The notes below the pieces were generated by a model. The model was given only the letters and a program-made list of their open reading frames with translations, did not search any database and was not told the DNA's origin. A DNA stretch of 64,000 nucleotides, from assembly GCA_963721175.1 (NCBI GenBank), contig CAVRIG010000001.1, positions 62,001-126,000 on the forward strand, given 5' to 3'. Each line of letters begins with the position of its first letter. The stretch's first letter is position 1. The position numbers were made by a program, and so were the translations under genes. This DNA comes from Aliishimia sp963721175. Lineage in GTDB: Bacteria; Pseudomonadota; Alphaproteobacteria; Rhodobacterales; Rhodobacteraceae. Below are positions 63,086 to 64,000 of this stretch, piece after piece.

Positions 63086-64000
63086 ATGGACGAAGGGATG
63101 AACATGGACGAAAGCGCGCCGCCGATGATCGCGATCAGCGACGTGGTCAAGAAATTCGGCGACTTCACGGCCCTGCACGGGATCACCGCCGACATCCGAG
63201 AAGGCGAATTCTTTTCGCTCCTCGGCCCCTCGGGCTGCGGCAAGACGACGCTGTTGCGCGTGCATCGCCGGGTTCGAGCCGCCAACCGGCGGCACGATGG
63301 CCATCGCCGGCAAGGACATGGAAGGCATTCCCGCCAACGGCCGCCCCACCAACATGGTGTTCCAGAGCTACGCGATCTTTCCGCACCTGAACGTGGAGGA
63401 GAATGTCGGCTACGGCCTCAAGACCCGCAAGATGCCGAAGGCAGGAGATCGCCCGCGAAGTCGACGAGGTGCTGGCGCTGGTGGACATGGAAGGCTACGG
63501 CAAGCGCAAGGCGCATGAACTGTCCGGCGGCCAGCGGCAGCGCGTCGCGCTGGCCCGCGCGCTGGTGATGAAGCCCAAGGTCATCCTGCTGGACGAGCCG
63601 CTCTCGGCGCTCGACAAGAAGCTGCGCGACCAGATGCAGGTGGAGCTGCGCAGCCTGCAACGCTCGCATCGGCATCACCTTCATCCTCGTCACCCACGAT
63701 CAGGAGGAGGCGCTGATCATGTCCGACCGCATCGCGGTGATGTTCGACGGACGGATCGAACAGCTGGACACGCCCGAAGGGCTCTATCGGCGCCCCGTCA
63801 ACAAGCGGGTGGCCTCGTTCATCGGGGTGATGAACTTCCTGCCCGCGCGAATCGCCGGACGCGACGCGACACGCATCTGACACTGGAAATCCCCGCACTT
63901 GGTACGTGATCAGGTGCCGCGGCGACGATATCGGCCCGGACGTGGACACCGCCGCGCATCGATACTGTCGGCGTCCGGCCCGAAATGCTGACGCTGCTCT
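63086..64000 (+). pseudogene. spermidine/putrescine-type ABC transporter ATP-binding protein (PotA-like), frameshifted, cut by window end
   Basis: ATG 63086 begins MDEGMNMDESAPPMIAISDV. Motifs are SLLGPSGCGKTTLLR (Walker A), MVFQSYAIFPHLNVEENVGY (Q-loop), HELSGGQRQRVALARALVMK (signature), ILLDEPLSALDKKLRDQMQV (Walker B), and in another frame FILVTHDQEEALIMSDRIAV (switch). Frame changes occur near 63260, 63440, 63665 and after 63850. The C-terminal TOBE region starts before the window ends (RPEMLTLL). The PotD-like binding protein is not seen and may lie to the right. Confidence 0.8.

Noticed and set aside
1..64000. tRNA, rRNA, CRISPR arrays, riboswitches
   Set aside because: No cloverleaf-like, rRNA-like or regularly spaced repeat pattern was recognised on either strand by eye. 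A covariance-model search was not possible here.

Overview
The window is high-GC DNA from an alphaproteobacterium, most likely Rhodobacterales (Roseobacter group). The supporting evidence is a plasmid module of parA, parB and a DnaA-like initiator of the kind found on Roseobacter extrachromosomal replicons, an EcfG-type stress promoter, many TRAP and peptide-type ABC importers, and an EgtB/EgtD ergothioneine pair. The stretch around 13.7-18.1 kb marks the window as part of a plasmid or chromid, or an integrated copy of one. No rRNA, tRNA or CRISPR array was seen.

Layout. 0-2 kb: a TIR-membrane-WD40 protein cut by the window start. 2.6-7.1 kb: a mobile-element scrapyard holding a Uma2 nuclease-like gene, the broken C-terminal part of a strawberry-notch helicase, an IS6-family transposase split by an IS110/IS1111-like element, and an IS66 scrap. 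7.5-8.1 kb: a SYLF lipid-binding protein. 8.3-13.1 kb: a leftward polysaccharide locus (two glycosyltransferases, flippase, GMC oxidoreductase). 13.7-18.1 kb: the vapBC addiction pair, then parB-parA, a candidate origin and the DnaA-like initiator; four copies of a 22-bp palindrome lie here, three of them inside parA. 18.1-28.3 kb: divergent operons encoding a dipeptide-type ABC importer plus flavoprotein leftward, and a cyclase, a second flavoprotein and a RidA protein rightward, followed by a thioesterase. 28.6-34.1 kb: a PRC-barrel envelope protein and a periplasmic molybdenum aldehyde oxidoreductase (paoABC-like). 34.2-42.4 kb: a coiled-coil membrane protein under an EcfG-type promoter, a lipid kinase, a metallophosphoesterase, a zinc metallopeptidase, egtBD and a BCCT betaine transporter. 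42.8-50.9 kb: an XRE-cupin regulator divergent from a seven-gene catabolic operon (FAD oxidoreductase, TRAP importer, M81 peptidase, alpha/beta hydrolase, ornithine-cyclodeaminase homologue). 50.9-57.7 kb: a second peptide-type ABC importer with a class III aminotransferase. 57.9-59.8 kb: a split transketolase. 60.1-64 kb: a Rieske oxygenase followed by a spermidine/putrescine-type ABC importer that runs off the window.

The general theme is uptake and breakdown of small nitrogen-containing organic molecules. Each importer is packaged with its own oxidases, hydrolases or aminotransferase, on a replicon with its own partition and addiction functions.

A technical feature dominates the reading. 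Many genes carry single-base gains or losses, very dense at 30.3-34.0 and 60.1-64.0 kb and scattered elsewhere, while conserved peptides continue in another frame on either side. Long neighbouring blocks (35-43 kb, 53-60 kb) are clean. Most of these breaks look like uncorrected sequence errors rather than old pseudogenes; the transposases and the helicase remnant are genuinely decayed or interrupted.
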